From contig MAVP01000009.1 in assembly GCA_001751075.1 (NCBI GenBank), positions 1 to 35,216 of the forward strand: DNA of 35,216 bases, read 5' to 3'. A program made the translations under genes and the position numbers. This DNA comes from Desulfobacterales bacterium S7086C20 (GTDB taxonomy: Bacteria; Desulfobacterota; Desulfobacteria; Desulfobacterales; C00003060). Under the pieces are notes generated by a model. That model was not told where the DNA came from. It ran no database searches and saw only the letters and a list, made by a program, of their open reading frames with translations. Below, in pieces: positions 34,244 to 35,216 of the stretch; the first letter of the stretch is position 1; each line of letters starts with the position of its first letter.

Positions 34244-34396
34244 TGACGACTTCGCAAAAAGTCTGATTTAGACGGTCTTGTAAGAAGTTCAAATTCAAGG
34301 CGTGCAAATTTTGTAATCATGAGGCGTACTTATCGTACGTTGAATGATTGCGAAATGCAGCACAACACAGAAGTTGGACTTTTTACGAGACCGTCA
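34244..34396. repeat. MITE-like palindromic element, copy B
   Basis: TGACGACTTCGCAAAAAGTC (34244-34263) and GACTTTTTACGAGACCGTCA (34377-34396) are 20-bp inverted ends, 16 of 20 matching. The core GCGTACTTATCGTACGTTG is the reverse complement of the copy A core. The 153-bp element ends 24 bp before the bactofilin start. Between copies, 34212-34243 carries an extra end-like fragment (GACTTTTTACAAGTCCATCA). Confidence 0.65.
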
Positions 34397-34419
34397 AAAC
34401 TTATGGTATGGAGGTTCGT

Positions 34420-34803
34420 GTGAAGAAGGCAAAAAAGGGGATACAGACATTTCTGGGGCCGGACACTACCCTGGAAGGCAAACTTGCTTTTGAGGGGACA
34501 GTTAGGTTGGATGGGCATTTTACTGGTACCATAGAAAGCAAAGATGGTTTGATGATTGTAGGAGAAAAGGCAGTTGTTCGAGCGGACATTTTGGTCCATA
34601 CCGCTACTGTTCATGGGGAGGTAAGCGGTAATATTCGAGCAACGCATTGCATTGAATTGCATCCGCCGGCACGGGTTAATGGTGATCTTAATGCTCCCGT
34701 AGTAGTTATTGACGCCGGGGTGGTTTTTCACGGCAACTGTACCATGAAGCCCGACAATGAACCGGCAGGCAAAACGATCAATTTGGCTGAATGGCAGAAC
34801 TAG
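34420..34803 (+). CDS. Bactofilin family cytoskeletal protein
   Basis: A 127-aa polymer-forming protein with a right-handed beta-helix core. The core repeats appear as TFLGPDTTLEGKLAFEGTVR, GHFTGTIESKDGLMIVGEKAVVRADI, TVHGEVSGNIRATHCIELHPPARVNGDL and APVVVIDAGVVFHGNC. The N-terminal Lys-rich tail (VKKAKKG) is membrane-binding in some bactofilins. GTG 34420 is chosen because GGAGGT ends 4 nt upstream; ATG 34408 would place that GGAGGT inside the gene. It follows the elongasome genes, fitting a role in shape or polar organisation, but repeats A and B separate it from rodA. Confidence 0.9.
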   Translation: MKKAKKGIQTFLGPDTTLEGKLAFEGTVRLDGHFTGTIESKDGLMIVGEKAVVRADILVHTATVHGEVSGNIRATHCIELHPPARVNGDLNAPVVVIDAGVVFHGNCTMKPDNEPAGKTINLAEWQN

Positions 34804-34828
34804 TTTTAAAATAAAAAGAAAAAAACCT

Positions 34829-34857
34829 TTGACAACGTTGGGATGGTGGTGTATAGA
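34829..34857 (+). promoter_or_regulatory. Strong sigma-70-type promoter of the ATP synthase operon
   Basis: A consensus TTGACA (34829-34834), 17-bp spacer and TATAGA (34852-34857) lie about 90 bp before the b' gene. This implies a transcript separate from the shape genes. Confidence 0.65.
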
Positions 34858-34945
34858 CGGTCAGCTTCTCAGGTGAGCAAGATTTCAGTTGATTCGTTTG
34901 GTTAGTGTTAAATCCTTTATAATATCAAGAAGGTGAGAGTGAGCC

Positions 34946-35216
34946 ATGATAAGTGTTGATTGGACTATGTTTCTCCAGATTGCCAACTTTATTGTTTTGA
35001 TTTTCATCCTCAATGCCGTCCTCTACAAACCAATTAGAAACATCCTCATCGAAAGAAAGAAAAAAGTTCAGGGGTTTGAAGAAGGAATCGCAGGTTCTGA
35101 GCAGAAAGCGCAAGAAGCTCAAGAGTCCTTTAAGGAAAAGATGAATAGTGCGAAGATGAAGGGGTATCAGGAAAAAGAGGTCTTAAAACAGGCTGGCGAG
35201 GAAGAAGAAAAACATC
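34946..35216 (+). CDS. atpF': F1Fo ATP synthase subunit b' (AtpF'-type), 3'-truncated by window edge
   Basis: At least 90 residues are visible; no stop before the window end. The N-terminus MISVDWTMFLQIANFIVLIF is a single membrane helix, followed by NAVLYKPIRNILIERKKKV and a charged coiled coil, the b/b' peripheral-stalk pattern. The b' identity is inferred because it is the first of an expected b'-b pair in Desulfobacterota and from the YKPIR-IL-ERK pattern. AAGAAGGTGAGAG precedes the ATG. The stalk holds F1 against the rotating ring. Confidence 0.85.
   Translation, partial: MISVDWTMFLQIANFIVLIFILNAVLYKPIRNILIERKKKVQGFEEGIAGSEQKAQEAQESFKEKMNSAKMKGYQEKEVLKQAGEEEEKH

Overview
The window looks like chromosome from an anaerobic, Gram-negative, rod-shaped member of the Desulfobacterota (former Deltaproteobacteria), probably a sulfate reducer or syntroph. 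This is inferred from gene content: archaeal-type early shikimate enzymes (AroA'/AroB'), a 2-oxoacid:ferredoxin oxidoreductase operon ending in an HdrA-MvhD selenoprotein, selB, a very large radical-type dehydratase activase, a Na+-pump decarboxylase beta/gamma pair, and a complete mreBCD-mrdA-rodA cluster followed by bactofilin and the ATP synthase b' gene. No phage, plasmid, IS transposase, rRNA or CRISPR is seen.

Layout. (1) 1-2424 (+): the 3' part of feoB and a DtxR-type regulator fused to a FeoA domain. (2) 2623-4497 (-): aroA' then aroB', with a CRP/FNR-like palindrome upstream. (3) 5137-7812 (+): a hybrid histidine kinase with two receiver domains. It carries a 24-bp in-frame repeat insertion in the ATPase domain, and its first receiver lacks the phosphoacceptor Asp. 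(4) 8038-8203 (-): tRNA-His and tRNA-Arg. (5) 8383-11641 (+): a 59-aa membrane protein overlapping selB, then a DUF2333 gene. (6) 11683-12789: an inverted-repeat-bounded remnant of a four-helix-bundle (S23/IVP) gene and pyrD (-). (7) 12934-18300 (+): korA, a korB-gamma fusion, a ferredoxin, and hdrA-mvhD with an in-frame TGA read as selenocysteine. (8) 18360-20252 (-): decayed coding fragments, oadG and oadB. (9) 20585-27401 (-): rng, a 1424-aa activase and a CaCA exchanger. (10) 27553-28395 (-): a GT2 glycosyltransferase. (11) 28683-34803 (+): mreB, mreC, mreD, mrdA, rodA, two MITE-like repeats and bactofilin. (12) 34946-end (+): the start of the ATP synthase operon.

How the parts connect. 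SelB and the selenoprotein it would decode lie in the same window. The TGA of hdrA is followed, after a 27-nt gap, by a perfect 7-bp stem with a GGTC loop, as expected for a bacterial SECIS. The Kor-HdrA-MvhD operon is the most interesting system here. It suggests 2-oxoacid oxidation wired through ferredoxin to a flavin-containing HdrA, without HdrB/HdrC or hydrogenase genes alongside. Several small non-coding repeat families (ends at 27431, 34058, 34244; 11683; 20353; 6871) sit at gene ends or inside genes, and one supplies the rodA stop codon.
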